A stretch of DNA of 46,762 nucleotides, from contig DHBS01000039.1 in NCBI GenBank assembly GCA_002398825.1, forward strand, positions 6,200 to 52,961, read 5' to 3'. Origin of the DNA: Syntrophomonas sp. UBA4922. Lineage in GTDB: Bacteria; Bacillota; Syntrophomonadia; Syntrophomonadales; Syntrophomonadaceae. The position numbers and the translations under genes were made by a program. This document shows positions 7,946 through 17,674 of the stretch, one piece after another (within the stretch, counting starts at the first letter, position 1; the number at the start of each line of letters is the position of its first letter). Below the pieces are notes generated by a model. It saw only the letters and a program-made list of their open reading frames with translations, was not told the DNA's origin and did not search any database.

Positions 7946-9127
7946 TTATTGAATTTCAGCGGCGTAAGAAACCGTATTGCGGCCCCGTTGCTTGGATAAA
8001 TAGAGGCCTCTGTCTGCGAATTCGATCAAATTAACGGCTGAATCGCCGTCTTCCGGGTAAGAGGCTACTCCAATTGACAGGGTAATGTCCAAATCAGGAA
8101 GCGCTGCGGTCTTTTGTCTGATGCGTTCGGCTACATATATGGCATCGCGGACACCGGTTCTAGGCAGGGTTACCATAAATTCATCCCCGCCATAGCGCCC
8201 TATGCTGTCAACTGCGCGGATAGACTGGTGTATTACCGCAGACACTTGCGCCAGGATTTGATCTCCCACCAGGTGCCCCAAGGTATCGTTGATTTCCTTA
8301 AAATAATCGACATCGACCATCAGTATGGTGAAATTTTGCTGGCTCTGCAGCAGCTTTTCGATTTCATCCATGATGGCGTTTTTATTGTAACACTTGGTAA
8401 GACTATCTAACTTATTGATATCCAACAATCTTTGATGGGTGTGTTCAAAATCTATGGTTCGTTTCAGAACCTCGTACTTGACCGATTTCTCCCATTCTGC
8501 CAGGCGGCGATTGGCTTCTTTGACGCGGTTGTCGAGATCGTTCTTGATATTATGATAAAAATAGAGGAAAAAGCTTCCCAGGCTAAGTCCTTGCAGAACA
8601 ACATATATTATCCGGTTCGACAGTGAATCCCCCTGCAATGCTATGGGCTGCGCCCCCAGCAAAAAAAGCAGGCCCAGAGTTAGGGCGGAAAGGTTTTTAC
8701 AGCCTTTCCTGGATTGAAATAAGGCCGGGATCAGGAGTACCATGTTTAAGTAAAGCAAAAAACGGTTTAATCCGGGCAGAAGCGTTTTCCAGTACGGGAG
8801 CCAGGATAATGCGATCAATATAAAAGGCATCAGGTATGCTGCCAGTATGAAGGTTCGCGCGGGAAACCCCTTGGAGGGAACAGAAAAAATTACCAGGAAA
8901 CCCAGAATGACAACAGTCTGAGCACTGATAAACAGGGCTTCTGCGGTCGCATAAGGCGGATATAGATAGAGGAATATGAAAACCAGCAAAGGGGACAAAA
9001 ACAGCGGCCCAGCCCAGCGCAAGGATCCGTCCTCGCGGTTAAACAGGTGGTTAATAACCACAATCAAGAGGCTGAAACCAGTGATCAATAAAAATAGTAT
9101 CTGCCCTGCCAGACCATTTTGAAACAT
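7946..9127 (-). CDS. Membrane diguanylate cyclase (GGDEF)
   Basis: A 393-residue protein predicted to make cyclic di-GMP from two GTP. About seven hydrophobic segments fill the first ~190 residues, then a short coiled linker (VKEANRRLAEWEKSV) leads to a C-terminal GGDEF domain. The active-site motif is intact (RYGGDEFMV). A product-inhibition I-site RxxD (RAVD) sits five residues before it, so feedback inhibition is likely. DKDxF-type elements appear as VDVDYFKEINDTLG. There is no EAL domain. It appears monocistronic. The signal sensed by the membrane region is unknown. Confidence 0.9.
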   Translation of the reverse strand: MFQNGLAGQILFLLITGFSLLIVVINHLFNREDGSLRWAGPLFLSPLLVFIFLYLYPPYATAEALFISAQTVVILGFLVIFSVPSKGFPARTFILAAYLMPFILIALSWLPYWKTLLPGLNRFLLYLNMVLLIPALFQSRKGCKNLSALTLGLLFLLGAQPIALQGDSLSNRIIYVVLQGLSLGSFFLYFYHNIKNDLDNRVKEANRRLAEWEKSVKYEVLKRTIDFEHTHQRLLDINKLDSLTKCYNKNAIMDEIEKLLQSQQNFTILMVDVDYFKEINDTLGHLVGDQILAQVSAVIHQSIRAVDSIGRYGGDEFMVTLPRTGVRDAIYVAERIRQKTAALPDLDITLSIGVASYPEDGDSAVNLIEFADRGLYLSKQRGRNTVSYAAEIQ

Positions 9128-9231
9128 TGTTTTATCTCTTTACGGTGACTATTAATCATCAGGAGCGTAATAAGCATTCCTTTAGTTTAATATAAGTCAA
9201 GCAACAGCTTATATAAAGGGGAATTTTCAGA

Positions 9232-9798
9232 ATGAATCTGTTGGAACAAATTATTGTTAATATAGGCAGTTGGGATAAGGCTGTACAACAATGGGCAATC
9301 ACCAATCATCAGCCTGAGTTGATAGGGCTTTTTACCTGTATAACCGGATTGGGGAATTCGACTGCCCTGATTATACTCTGTGCCCTTATTTCCTTATTGC
9401 TATTTTTAAATGAACGCTGGAACCTGTTCTTGATACTGGATGTGGGATTAACTGCTGCCTGGTTGTCCATGGCCTTTCTCAAAGCACTATTCGGGCGCCT
9501 TCGCCCCCTGGGCGAGCATCTGGTTTATGCCGGGGGATTTAGCTTCCCCAGTGGTCATGCCATGCTTTCTCTGGTATTTTACGGGTTTGTGGCTTACATT
9601 GCTTCACTTTATCTAAAAGGCCGCTCCAGGTGGGGCGTACAGCTTGCGGCAGGATTGATCGTATTTTTAATTGGGGGCAGCCGGGTCTATCTCAATGTCC
9701 ACTATTTCAGCGACGTAATGGCCGGATTTGTTATCGGCGGTTTATTTCTGTTGATCATGATACGAACTCACAAATGGATGGAAAAGAACGTGTTTTAA
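9232..9798 (+). CDS. PAP2-family membrane phosphatase
   Basis: A 188-residue integral membrane protein with the three PAP2 signatures in order: KALFGRLRP (KX6RP), PSGHA, and SRVYLNVHYFSDV (SRX5HX3D), which carries the catalytic histidines. Relatives dephosphorylate phosphatidic acid, phosphatidylglycerophosphate or undecaprenyl pyrophosphate, so a role in lipid or cell-wall carrier recycling is likely. Several hydrophobic helices flank the motifs. AAGGGG lies before the ATG. It diverges from the cyclase gene. The substrate cannot be told from sequence alone. Confidence 0.9.
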   Translation: MNLLEQIIVNIGSWDKAVQQWAITNHQPELIGLFTCITGLGNSTALIILCALISLLLFLNERWNLFLILDVGLTAAWLSMAFLKALFGRLRPLGEHLVYAGGFSFPSGHAMLSLVFYGFVAYIASLYLKGRSRWGVQLAAGLIVFLIGGSRVYLNVHYFSDVMAGFVIGGLFLLIMIRTHKWMEKNVF

Positions 9799-9878
9799 GC
9801 CATCTCTGCCGGGAGACTGAAGAAGGTCGGATTTTAATTTTCAATTATTACGAGTCTGCTCGTGTGTAAACTTGGGAG

Positions 9879-9910
9879 GAGCCCCGTATACCGAACGGCG
9901 CGTATGGTTC
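9879..9910 (+). ncRNA. Possible group II intron domain V-like remnant
   Basis: The 32-base segment opens GAGCC and closes GGTTC, which pair, and carries a GTATACCGAAC...GCGTAT interior like the conserved domain V hairpin of bacterial group II introns. It is preceded by an ACTTGGGAG-like lead and followed by TCTGGGGG, both common around domain V. Two extra C residues and weak upper pairing make it degenerate. No reverse transcriptase or intron 5' end is present, so at most it is a relic. Confidence 0.35.
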
Positions 9911-9929
9911 TCTGGGGGTCTGGGCCACC

Positions 9930-9968
9930 AATTGGGTAGCCCTTTTACCCGGAGTCGGCTACTCAATT
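9930..9968. repeat. 12-bp inverted repeat downstream of the domain V-like element
   Basis: AATTGGGTAGCC at 9930-9941 pairs fully (one G-U) with GGCTACTCAATT at 9957-9968, and a partial direct copy (GGGTAGCCCC) follows at 9972. It could be the 3'-terminal domain of the same relic or a hairpin between the converging PAP2 and sigma-54 activator genes. There is no clear T-tract. Confidence 0.55.
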
Positions 9969-10048
9969 AATGGGTAGCCCCCTGCCCGATTGGACATGAT
10001 TTTCCTCGGAAATCCTGTAGGCCTTTGTTAAGCTCACAGTTGAGTTGA

Positions 10049-11758
10049 TTACAGTAAAGCATGTTTTTTCATCAACCGATAAAGCGTACTCTTGGATACG
10101 TTCAATCTATGGGCGATCTTTTTGCGGTTGCCATTACAAAGCTTCATTGCTTCCAGCAGTTGCTCTTTTTCAGCACTGTCAATCCTGGTCTGAAGCTCAT
10201 GTATGTTTTCCGGGATTTCGAGATCTTCTATTAATGAACGCATGAAATTGGGCAGGGCATCCACGCCAACGGTGCTGCCTTTGCAGAAGTTCATCGCCGA
10301 TTCTATGACATTTTTTAATTCACGTATGTTCCCGGGCCAGTCGTAATTCATGAATACATTCAAGACCTCAGGGCTGAATCTTAAGACTGACAAGTTAAGG
10401 TTTTTATTCATTTCTTTCATGCCATATTCAACTATTTCGGGTATGTCCTCTTTTCTCTCCCGGAGTGGAGGCATATTGAAATTGATGACATTGACCCGGT
10501 AATAGAGGTCTTCCCGGAAACTGCCTTCATTAACCAATGCTAACAGGTCTTTGTTGGTGGCGGTAATAACCCTTACATCAATGGGAATGGTAAGTTCTGA
10601 ACCGAGACGTTCAATTTCTTTCTCCTGCAACACCCGCAATAGTTTGGCCTGCATCGCCATTGGCATATCCCCGATTTCGTCCAAAAATATGGTGCCTCCG
10701 TTGGCCAACTCAAATTTGCCCATCTTTCCGCCCTTGCGCGCTCCGGTAAAGGCCCCTTCCACATAGCCGAACAGTTCCGATTCCAGGAGGGTTTCGGGAA
10801 TAGCGGCGCAGTTGACTCTTATAAAGGGCTTGGAAAAGCGGCCGCCATGGAAATGTATGGCCTGCGCGAATAATTCTTTGCCGGTGCCGCTCTCACCGGT
10901 CAATAATACCGTTGAAGGCGAATCCGCTATAAGCAGCACCTTTTCTTTCAGATCGCTTATGATGGAGCTCTTCCCTATGATGTTATTGATTCCCCGGCGG
11001 GCTTTATGGATCTGGCTGAACTCATCTTTATATGAATCAAGTTCAATAATGGTCTGGGAGACGTTGGACATGATATCCCTGGTCTGCAAACCGGCAATCA
11101 TATCAATATATGAACTGCCATATTTCTTTTCCACATCTTTGGGGTCAATGCTCAAGTACTTGGAAAATACTCCCGCGAAGTTGTTTTTTTTGTAGACCGG
11201 CCTTCGCGAGGTAATATATTTGCGGTTGCCAAAACGGGAATAAGCCAGGGGTTGTAGGGTGCGAGTCTTTAAAGTCCGGTCCAGGTCTTCATCATGAAAA
11301 AATTCATCGACTTTGTGTCCGATCATGTTTTCCACAGTGGTATGGTTGTAATCGGCAAAGGCCTGATTCACATATCTGATGATGCGATTCTCATCGACAT
11401 AGATCATGCCCTCATAACGGCTGTCCAAAATGCTGTGAAACATTTCTCTTTCCATCGCATAAGCGGTACATTGCCGGTGTATATAGCTGTCATTTACCAG
11501 AATAAGCAACCCCCCGGCAAGATCGCTTCCAAGGGTATACTGGGAAAGATCGACAAAGGCAATGAATGGATTCTCTTCTACGAATAAGTTCTCTAAAACC
11601 AGGTCAGGAATCAGTTCAGTGATGTTGGAACCAACTGTTAAAACCTGGGCGACACTCTCACTGCCGTAACGGGCCACTATCGTACCGGATGAATCTATGA
11701 CTGCCAGGGGTGTATTGTGATCTAGATCACATATTTTAGCGTTATATTTCGCTAACAA
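10049..11758 (-). CDS. PAS-domain sigma-54-dependent transcriptional activator
   Basis: A 569-residue enhancer-binding protein. The N-terminal ~130 residues are an unassigned sensor-like region. A PAS domain follows (about 140-240; SRYEGMIYVDENRIIRYVN), then an AAA+ domain with Walker A GESGTGKE, the sigma-54 contact loop GAFTGA and Walker B TIFLDEIGD. A C-terminal Fis-type helix-turn-helix ends it (NRKKIAHRLNVSKSTLYRLM). The start is TTG, supported by AGGAGGG six bases upstream. Such proteins open sigma-54 promoters on sensing a small molecule or redox cue. No target gene is adjacent on the same strand and no convincing -24/-12 site was found nearby, so its regulon is unknown. Confidence 0.92.
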   Translation of the reverse strand: MLAKYNAKICDLDHNTPLAVIDSSGTIVARYGSESVAQVLTVGSNITELIPDLVLENLFVEENPFIAFVDLSQYTLGSDLAGGLLILVNDSYIHRQCTAYAMEREMFHSILDSRYEGMIYVDENRIIRYVNQAFADYNHTTVENMIGHKVDEFFHDEDLDRTLKTRTLQPLAYSRFGNRKYITSRRPVYKKNNFAGVFSKYLSIDPKDVEKKYGSSYIDMIAGLQTRDIMSNVSQTIIELDSYKDEFSQIHKARRGINNIIGKSSIISDLKEKVLLIADSPSTVLLTGESGTGKELFAQAIHFHGGRFSKPFIRVNCAAIPETLLESELFGYVEGAFTGARKGGKMGKFELANGGTIFLDEIGDMPMAMQAKLLRVLQEKEIERLGSELTIPIDVRVITATNKDLLALVNEGSFREDLYYRVNVINFNMPPLRERKEDIPEIVEYGMKEMNKNLNLSVLRFSPEVLNVFMNYDWPGNIRELKNVIESAMNFCKGSTVGVDALPNFMRSLIEDLEIPENIHELQTRIDSAEKEQLLEAMKLCNGNRKKIAHRLNVSKSTLYRLMKKHALL

Positions 11759-12129
11759 AATAAACCCTCCTAACTTCCGACAAACAGGTTAAGATAAACG
11801 GGCGTAAACCTCTCTCTATATCATTCGTAGCTCATCGCCCGCAAAAGATATGCAAAGAAGCAGAGTATGTTGCTTAACCAAATAAAATAGACAATTGGAC
11901 TACAATATTTATTGTAAAGGAATTAATAGCCGGAATCTATACATTTCACTCCTTGATTCAATGCTCTGTTGAGCCCTCTGACCGATCTTAGACTGTTGTC
12001 GAAAAATGTATTGGGTTATTATAATATTTCTTTCCCCACTATATACCCAATGGCGGGTCACTCATTCATGAGACTGGTTGGGGTGAACTTTAAACTTTGG
12101 CAAAATTAGCGATTCCGCCAAGATAGGGC
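11759..12129. other. Intergenic region upstream of the sigma-54 activator gene
   Basis: 371 bases with no convincing gene. Visible structure: a 16-bp dyad TACAATA-TT-TATTGTA at 11901-11916, a plausible operator for the minus-strand activator gene, and an ATTGGGT/ACCCAAT inverted repeat at 12010-12016 and 12045-12051. The region is AT-rich and no sigma-54 consensus was recognised. Confidence 0.5.
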
Positions 12130-12540
12130 TCAGTAGCTTTTACGCTTTCGGGATTTTTGGGTTTTGGCCGCTTTGCGCTCCCGGCGGGCCTCTTCTGAAT
12201 AGATCTGCCGGTTTTTCTCCTGTTTTTTCTGCCCGCCCAGATATTGCTGCTCCAGCCCTTTGAGCAAAACCAGCGTGTGCCCGGCGTCAAAAGTAAGGCA
12301 AACCGGCAAATCGGATTCACCATAGACCACCTTATAACCTGAAGCCTTAATTTCCGGCCAGGACTTGAGAAGTTTCCTGACCTCGGTTTTGATCACGGAA
12401 AAGTTGCGTTCACTGTGGTGGCCTTTGCCATGGTTGATGTCGAGTATATCCACGCCGTGATCCATGCACCATTGCAGGCTGCTGCGGGTCTTTTCCAGCG
12501 CTTCGTTGAGGCCCAGGCCGTGCAGGTTCAGGGTCTCCAT
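12130..12540 (-). CDS. Smr-domain protein
   Basis: A 136-residue protein whose first ~85 residues form an Smr domain, as at the C-terminus of MutS2: LNLHGLGLNEALEK (the LHG motif) and the NHGKGHHS loop (an HGKG motif). Smr domains bind or nick nucleic acids. The C-terminal ~40 residues are very basic (Arg/Lys/Gln-rich), fitting nucleic-acid binding. ATG 12540 is chosen over GTG 12549 because AAAGGAG is 8 bases upstream of it. It is a stand-alone small Smr protein with no MutS part. It lies 24 bases after the DUF1287 gene on the same strand and may be cotranscribed. Its in vivo role is unknown. Confidence 0.8.
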   Translation of the reverse strand: METLNLHGLGLNEALEKTRSSLQWCMDHGVDILDINHGKGHHSERNFSVIKTEVRKLLKSWPEIKASGYKVVYGESDLPVCLTFDAGHTLVLLKGLEQQYLGGQKKQEKNRQIYSEEARRERKAAKTQKSRKRKSY

Positions 12541-12564
12541 TTGTTTCACTCCTTTAGATCTCGA

Positions 12565-13254
12565 TTACTTGGGATAGCGGTAATGTCCGATGATCTCCCA
12601 TCTCAACAAAGCGTCTTCCTCCCTGCACACACTGGCGTTGTGTATCACCAGGGGTATGCCCTCCTCATTGCGGCGGTCGCTGACAATGCCACAGTGTTCG
12701 AGTCCATTGGAAAAGCGCCAATAGACCACATCGCCCCACTGCCACAGTGTCTCATCACTGTGATTCTCCACAGACAGGGTCTGACCGTGGCGCTTGAAAT
12801 AAGCCATCTGATTGGGGACGCGGCGGTGGTCAATATTGGCATCCGGACCCTTCAAACCCCATAGCTGCGGGTATTCGGAAAAGCGGTCCCGCATATCCTG
12901 GTGAATCAAGGCCTGCAGGTCAATACCGGCCCTGCGAAAGGCGCGTATCACCACATCGGTGCATGCCCCCCTATCAGGGGCGACGTCCCCGCCGGGGTAG
13001 CTCATCACCTGATAAGAGGCGTCATAACGCGTGCCGTTAACGGCTTCAGCCCTGGCCCCCAGGAGGATGAGGTCCGGGGTCTTTAACTGGTCTGCCGGGA
13101 TGCTTTCCACCGGAGAAGGCGGCAAACCCTTTTCAACCGGAATTGGTATCGTAATTGGAGCAAAATCCTGTTTTGAAAAAAGGCCCCAACCGGCTATGAT
13201 GCAAGCCAAGACCGCTGCTGTTGCTATAATTCGGAAGCCCGGCTTCAAATCCAA
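12565..13254 (-). CDS. DUF1287 family exported protein (NlpC/P60-like fold)
   Basis: About 229 residues, with an N-terminal membrane anchor (residues ~8-24) and the rest predicted outside the cell. The conserved DUF1287 core is clear: DRGACTDVVIRAFRRAGID, then DHRRVPNQMAYF, WQWGDVVYW and HCGIVSDR. The Cys and His fit a papain-like NlpC/P60 dyad, suggesting a peptidoglycan-related hydrolase, though activity is unproven for the family. The frame opens further upstream at a TTG (13320), but TTG 13254 is preferred because GGGAGGAG lies 5 bases before it and the protein then starts at the anchor. Confidence 0.8.
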   Translation of the reverse strand: MDLKPGFRIIATAAVLACIIAGWGLFSKQDFAPITIPIPVEKGLPPSPVESIPADQLKTPDLILLGARAEAVNGTRYDASYQVMSYPGGDVAPDRGACTDVVIRAFRRAGIDLQALIHQDMRDRFSEYPQLWGLKGPDANIDHRRVPNQMAYFKRHGQTLSVENHSDETLWQWGDVVYWRFSNGLEHCGIVSDRRNEEGIPLVIHNASVCREEDALLRWEIIGHYRYPK

Positions 13255-13481
13255 CCTCTCCTCCCACTGATAATCGACTGTTGTTATAAGGATTGTAATA
13301 ATATCCGGGCCGTACTTCAAGGTTTTATATCAATAACCTGGAAAGCCCCGACCTGGAAGGGTCATGATAAAAAGACTCACTTGTGTTATTATAAAAGGGT
13401 TATATTTGTTAAATACGGTTTATAAAACTCCGTTAAACCGGCCGCTGACCAAAGGGATTTTGCCAAAAGAGGAGCTTTTCC

Positions 13482-15575
13482 GTGAGCCAGGAGATTATTT
13501 CTGAATTGAATAAACAGCAACAGGAGGCAGTCTTGCATTTAGAAGGGCCATGCATGGTTTTGGCCGGTGCCGGGAGCGGGAAAACCAGGGTGTTGACCCG
13601 CCGGATCGCCAACCTCATCGACCGGGGCGCATCGCCGCAGTCCATCATGGCCATTACTTTTACCAACAAAGCCGCCCAGGAGATGCGTTCCAGGGTCGCC
13701 CGCCTGTTTCCCGATTTTAGCGGCCAATGGATTCAAACCTTCCACGCCGCCTGTTACCGCATTTTGCGCATGGATATTAAACGCCTCGGTTACGAGCCCA
13801 ATTTCTCTATCATGGATGAAGGCGACTCCAAGACTGTTATCAAGAACATCTTAAAAGAAGAAAACGATTATGAGAATAAGCCCGAGAATATCCTCTACCA
13901 GATCAAGAAGGTCAAAAACAGTCTGGGCGAACCGGAAGCATTTTTTATGAAACTGCATGCCCCGCAATCGGTGCGGGAAAAATACCTCAGGGTCCACCGC
14001 CTTTACCAGAGCCGCTTAAAAGAGCTCAATGCCTTGGATTTTGAGGATCTGATCGTTTTGTGCGTGCGGCTTTTTACGGAATACCCCGAGGTTCTGGATA
14101 AATACCAGGAGTGGTTTAAACACATCATGATCGACGAGTATCAGGACACCAATTTTGCCCAGTATAAATGGGCCAAGCTTTTGGCGCAAAAACACCACAA
14201 CCTGTTTGTGGTGGGCGATCCCGATCAATCCATTTATAGCTGGCGGGGTGCGGAACCTTTCAATATCAAGCGCTTCTTGAACGATTACCCTGAGGCCCGG
14301 GTGATAAAACTGGAGCAGAATTATCGCTCCAGCCAGTGTATCCTGGAGGCCGCCAATGCTGTTATAGTAAATAATGAGGAGCGCGAAGAAAAGCAGCTTT
14401 TCACGGAAAACCAGGGCGGAGGCAAGTTGGTCTATTTCTGCGCCGGGGACAGTTTTCAGGAAGCCCGTTTCGTGGCGGATTCTATTTCGGATTTAGTGGA
14501 CCGCGAAGGGCGGCATTATAGCGAATGCGCGATTTTTTACCGCACTCATGCCCAGTCCCGGGTTCTGGAAGAGGCCTTGTTAAAAAAATATATACCCTAT
14601 CAGATTGTAGGCGCCCGCCGTTTCTACGAGCGCAAAGAGATTAAGGATATCATCGCTTACCTCAAACTGGCCTGCAATTATGATGACCGCTTAAGCCTGG
14701 AGCGGATTATCAATGTGCCCCGCCGGGGCATTGGAGAAAAGACCCTGGAAAAGATACATGTCATAGCCGCTGAAAGCGGGCTTTCTTTGATGGAAGTGCT
14801 GGATAAAGTAAGTTCTATTCCGGGTATCAGCGGCAAGGTCGCAGAAAAGCTGACCGAATTTTATGGTATGATGAGGTATTTTACCGCTTTGGCCCATGAA
14901 TTCGTATCGGTCAGGGAGATCATCGACCAGGTCCTGGAACTGAGCGGATACCTGGACGAACTCAAAAACAGCCATGCTCCGGACGCTGAAACCCGCATCG
15001 AGAACCTGCAGGAACTGCGCTCGCTGGCGGTGGAATTTGAGGCCCAGGGAGGCGAAAGCCTGGAGGAGTTCCTGGCCCAGCTGGCCCTGGTGCAGGATAC
15101 TGACGAAATCAACCGTTCCGACACCGTTTTCATGATGACTTTCCACGGCGCCAAAGGCCTGGAATTTCCGGTGGTCTTCATGACGGGCATGGAAGAAGGG
15201 GTATTTCCTTCTTACCGCAGCGAGACCCCCCAGGACATTCAGGAGGAACGAAGACTGTGCTATGTGGGCATAACCAGGGCCATGGAAAGACTGTATCTGA
15301 CCAACGCAGTGAGCAGGCTGCTCTACGGCTATGAACGCAGCAATCCGCCCTCACGCTTTTTGAAAGAAATACCGCAGGAATTGATGATATCACCGCATCA
15401 TAAAGAAGTGATCACCGTACAATTGGGTGCAGGGGACACCGTTATACACCGCAAATTCGGCATGGGTATTATCACTGCTCTTATTGACGAAGGCCAGATC
15501 GCAGTGGTGGATTTTGAAAGGGCCGGAGTGCGCATGCTGCGCCTGGACCTGGCTCCGCTGGAGAAAATCGGATGA
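13482..15575 (+). CDS. pcrA: ATP-dependent DNA helicase PcrA/UvrD
   Basis: A 697-residue superfamily 1A helicase for repair and rolling-circle replication. Motifs are complete: Q-motif LNKQQQEAV, Walker A GAGSGKT, Walker B DEYQDTN, motif III GDPDQSIYSWRGA, motif IV QNYRSS and motif VI VGITRA. The C-terminal tail, about 60 residues with a VIHRKFGMG element, is as in PcrA, which links it to RNA polymerase. The start is GTG with GAGGAGC upstream. ligA follows 18 bases after its stop, the usual Firmicutes order. Confidence 0.95.
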   Translation: MSQEIISELNKQQQEAVLHLEGPCMVLAGAGSGKTRVLTRRIANLIDRGASPQSIMAITFTNKAAQEMRSRVARLFPDFSGQWIQTFHAACYRILRMDIKRLGYEPNFSIMDEGDSKTVIKNILKEENDYENKPENILYQIKKVKNSLGEPEAFFMKLHAPQSVREKYLRVHRLYQSRLKELNALDFEDLIVLCVRLFTEYPEVLDKYQEWFKHIMIDEYQDTNFAQYKWAKLLAQKHHNLFVVGDPDQSIYSWRGAEPFNIKRFLNDYPEARVIKLEQNYRSSQCILEAANAVIVNNEEREEKQLFTENQGGGKLVYFCAGDSFQEARFVADSISDLVDREGRHYSECAIFYRTHAQSRVLEEALLKKYIPYQIVGARRFYERKEIKDIIAYLKLACNYDDRLSLERIINVPRRGIGEKTLEKIHVIAAESGLSLMEVLDKVSSIPGISGKVAEKLTEFYGMMRYFTALAHEFVSVREIIDQVLELSGYLDELKNSHAPDAETRIENLQELRSLAVEFEAQGGESLEEFLAQLALVQDTDEINRSDTVFMMTFHGAKGLEFPVVFMTGMEEGVFPSYRSETPQDIQEERRLCYVGITRAMERLYLTNAVSRLLYGYERSNPPSRFLKEIPQELMISPHHKEVITVQLGAGDTVIHRKFGMGIITALIDEGQIAVVDFERAGVRMLRLDLAPLEKIG

Positions 15576-15593
15576 TACTAGGGGGCCTTGATA

Positions 15594-17603
15594 TTGAACG
15601 ATCCAAAATCACGTATTAAGGATTTGTGCAATGAGATAAGAAAACACGAGCACCATTATTATGTGCTCGACAATCCCTTAATCAGTGACGCCGAGTTTGA
15701 TGCTTTGATGGCAGAACTTATCGCTTTGGAATCGCAGTATCCGCAATTGATAACCCCGGACTCCCCCACCCAGCGGGTTGGCGGAGAGGTCTTAGATAAA
15801 TTCAACACCATAACCCATCGCTATCCGCTCCTAAGCCTGGATAATGCTTTTTCCTTTTCGGATTTGGCCCAATTTAATCAACGTGTCCTCAGGCTGGTTA
15901 ACCAGGCCGATTTCATGACTGAACTCAAAATCGACGGGGTGTCTGTGGTGGTGGTTTATGAAAATGGGGTTTTCCTGCATGCAGCCACGCGGGGAAACGG
16001 TCTGGTGGGAGAGGATGTCAGCGCCAATGTCCGTGCCATTAAGACCATCCCCCTCAAGTTGAAGACTGCTGTGCCCCGCCTGGAGGTGCGCGGGGAGGTA
16101 TATATGCCCAAACGGGAATTCGCCAGGTTAAACGCTGAAAAAGAGGAAATAGGGGAGCGGATCTTCGCCAATCCCCGCAACGCCGCGGCCGGTTCGCTCC
16201 GGCAGTTGAACCCGCAGATCACCGCTTCCCGTTCCCTGTCGGCGTTCTTTTACGATGTGGTTTATGCTGAAGGGGCGGCCTTAAGCACTCAACAGGATAT
16301 GCTGGCTTTTATACAGGAGCAAGGCCTGCCGGTTAATCCGGAATATTACCTTTGCCACGATATCCGTGAGGTTTTCAGGTATTGCGAAGAACTCGGCGAA
16401 AAGCGCCATGAACTCCCCTACGAAATAGACGGCATAGTGGTGAAACTCAATTCCCTGCCTGCGCGGGAAGAATTAGGGCAGACCGCCAAGAGCCCCCGCT
16501 GGGCCATTGCTTACAAGTTTCCCCCCGAGGAGAAAGAGACCAGGGTTCTGGATATAGTGGTTAATGTAGGCCGAACCGGGGTGATAGCCCCCACGGCCAT
16601 TTTGGAAGCGGTCTCTCTGGCCGGCACTACCGTAAGCCGGGCCAGCATGCATAATTTTGACCTGGTTGAGGAAAAGGACATCCGCAAGGGCGATATAGTA
16701 CTGGTTCATAAAGCGGGAGACATCATTCCCGAAATCATCAAGTCCTTTCCCGAAAAGAGAAAAGGGGACGAAGTCAAGGTCACGCCCCCGCTGAAATGCC
16801 CGGCCTGTGAAAGCCAGGTGGTGCGGCCTTCAGGAGAAGTGGCCTACCGCTGTGAAAATATAAACTGCCCGGCCCGCTTGAAAGAGAGCCTGATTTTCTT
16901 CGCCTCCCGGGATGCTATGGACATAGAGGGCATGGGTCCGGCAGTGATTGAACAGCTGGTGGAGCGCGGTATGGTACGGCGGGTGGAGGATATCTACAGC
17001 CTTACCGGGGAACAACTGGCAGATTTGGAAAGAATGGGGGCCAAATCGGCCGCCAAACTCATAGAGGCTATTGAAAGGAGCAAAAAGCAGCCCTTGTTCC
17101 GTTTGCTGACGGCGCTTGGCATTCGTCATATCGGCCCCAAGAGCGCCAAAATCCTTACCAGGCATTACGGCAATTTGGACCAGTATTATCATTTGAGTGA
17201 AGCCGAGTTAATACAAATCCCGGAAATTGGAGCGAAGATCGCGGAGAGCGTTACCGGTTTTTTTGCCGAGCCGCGCAACTGTCAAACCGTAGAAAAACTC
17301 AAATCCGCCGGCTTAAATATCATCGAGGATAAACCGCTTCAGGGGCCTCTGCCATTGCTGGGAAAGAGTTTTGTGCTGACCGGCTCACTGGTTTCGTTCA
17401 CTCGCAGCCAGGCTACGCAAATCATCGAGGAACTAGGGGGAAGAGTTTCTTCCAGCGTGAGTAAGAAAACTGACTATGTTGTGGTGGGAGAGGACCCCGG
17501 CAGCAAATACGATAAAGCACAGCAGTTAGGAATCACTTTGCTTGATGAAACTGCGTTTGCGGGTTTAATGGAAGAGCACCAACAGTTATTAGCGAAAAAA
17601 TAG
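15594..17603 (+). CDS. ligA: NAD-dependent DNA ligase LigA
   Basis: About 669 residues, full length for the family. The adenylation domain has the catalytic lysine in ELKIDG; the OB fold follows; then a four-Cys zinc finger (CPACES...CENINCPARL), a helix-hairpin-helix domain (around LERMGAKSAAKLIEAI) and a BRCT domain at the C-terminus (GKSFVLTGSL). It seals nicks in replication and repair. Both possible starts are TTG: 15588 and 15594. 15594 fits better because AGGGGG lies 8 bases before it. It is probably cotranscribed with pcrA. Confidence 0.96.
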   Translation: MNDPKSRIKDLCNEIRKHEHHYYVLDNPLISDAEFDALMAELIALESQYPQLITPDSPTQRVGGEVLDKFNTITHRYPLLSLDNAFSFSDLAQFNQRVLRLVNQADFMTELKIDGVSVVVVYENGVFLHAATRGNGLVGEDVSANVRAIKTIPLKLKTAVPRLEVRGEVYMPKREFARLNAEKEEIGERIFANPRNAAAGSLRQLNPQITASRSLSAFFYDVVYAEGAALSTQQDMLAFIQEQGLPVNPEYYLCHDIREVFRYCEELGEKRHELPYEIDGIVVKLNSLPAREELGQTAKSPRWAIAYKFPPEEKETRVLDIVVNVGRTGVIAPTAILEAVSLAGTTVSRASMHNFDLVEEKDIRKGDIVLVHKAGDIIPEIIKSFPEKRKGDEVKVTPPLKCPACESQVVRPSGEVAYRCENINCPARLKESLIFFASRDAMDIEGMGPAVIEQLVERGMVRRVEDIYSLTGEQLADLERMGAKSAAKLIEAIERSKKQPLFRLLTALGIRHIGPKSAKILTRHYGNLDQYYHLSEAELIQIPEIGAKIAESVTGFFAEPRNCQTVEKLKSAGLNIIEDKPLQGPLPLLGKSFVLTGSLVSFTRSQATQIIEELGGRVSSSVSKKTDYVVVGEDPGSKYDKAQQLGITLLDETAFAGLMEEHQQLLAKK

Positions 17604-17674
17604 TATCTGTGCTCAACCCATACATATAATGTATAATAATCTCGTGGTTTATGAAGATCAATGAGGTTTAACAT

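Noticed and set aside
12090..12323. Arg/Lys-rich minus-strand frame overlapping the Smr gene
   Set aside because: A shadow of the basic Smr C-terminus in another frame.
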